DNA of 23,247 nt, from contig CAZOIA010000084.1 in assembly GCA_964579675.1 (NCBI GenBank), positions 1 through 23,247 on the forward strand, given 5' to 3'. The number at the start of each line of letters is the position of its first letter. Within the stretch, counting starts at the first letter, position 1. The position numbers were made by a program, and so were the translations under genes. The notes under the pieces are model-generated. The model was not told where the DNA came from. It saw nothing but the letters and a program-made list of their open reading frames with translations, and ran no database searches. Source of the stretch: CAZOIA01 sp964579675. Its GTDB lineage: Bacteria > Planctomycetota > Phycisphaerae > UBA1845 > PWPN01. This document shows positions 23,153 to 23,247 of this stretch, in pieces.

Positions 23153-23247
23153 TTGAAAACCACGGACCGCGCCTATCGCCCTGCTAGTGCCGCTTTCGGT
23201 CAGACGATTGCATACGGATAAACAGGCCAAAACGGCGCTGACTCGGC

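Overview
The window is GC-rich, densely coded bacterial DNA, most likely from a member of the phylum Planctomycetota. The basis is the gene set: an exported DUF6807 (PmoA-like) protein, an extended MoxR/Bat gene cluster with very long BatC- and BatD-type proteins, and short dispersed GC-rich repeats of a kind I associate with planctomycete genomes. No rRNA or other phylogenetic marker is present, so this is inference. I see no tRNA, rRNA, CRISPR array, insertion sequence or phage gene.

Layout. (1) 86-3383, forward: a promoter-like TTGACT-16-TATGAT, a LysM lipoprotein, recG, then a gap with a 14-bp tandem repeat, then hisI. (2) 3441-5426, forward: a TrkH/KtrB-type cation transporter with an N-terminal extension. 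(3) 5531-6370, reverse: a sigma-70 family factor, convergent with trkH, with a good promoter whose spacer holds a perfect palindrome. (4) 6371-6706: the only gene-free stretch over 300 bp. (5) 6707-8599, forward: tsaB and the DUF6807 protein. (6) 8866-19719, forward: an eight-gene Bat cluster. It encodes a MoxR ATPase, a DUF58 protein, a BatD-like lipoprotein with a DUF4381-like tail, two VWA membrane proteins (BatA, BatB), a TPR protein (BatC-like), BatD and a TPR/SH3 protein (BatE-like). The last six genes are almost all joined by overlapping or near-abutting stop and start codons. (7) 19793-22646, reverse: lutABC for L-lactate oxidation, convergent with the Bat cluster. (8) 22733-23089, reverse: a small three-helix membrane protein of unknown function.

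How the genes relate. In the Bat cluster the MoxR AAA+ ATPase probably acts as a chaperone on the VWA proteins. BatA and BatB expose VWA domains and BatC, BatD and BatE supply TPR, beta-rich and SH3-like interaction surfaces, giving an envelope-associated complex whose exact role is unsettled in the field. LutA, LutB and LutC form an iron-sulfur complex oxidising L-lactate to pyruvate. RecG, HisI and TsaB are housekeeping functions.

The most unexpected content lies outside the ordinary genes. Three families of short dispersed repeats (called A, B and C here) occur two or three times each in 23 kb, mostly between genes. One copy of A lies inside the trkH coding sequence and one copy of C inside batB, in both cases translated in frame in linker regions. 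A fourth, purine-rich tandem repeat sits between recG and hisI opposite a matching pyrimidine-rich arm. I found no convincing new multi-gene defence or biosynthetic system.
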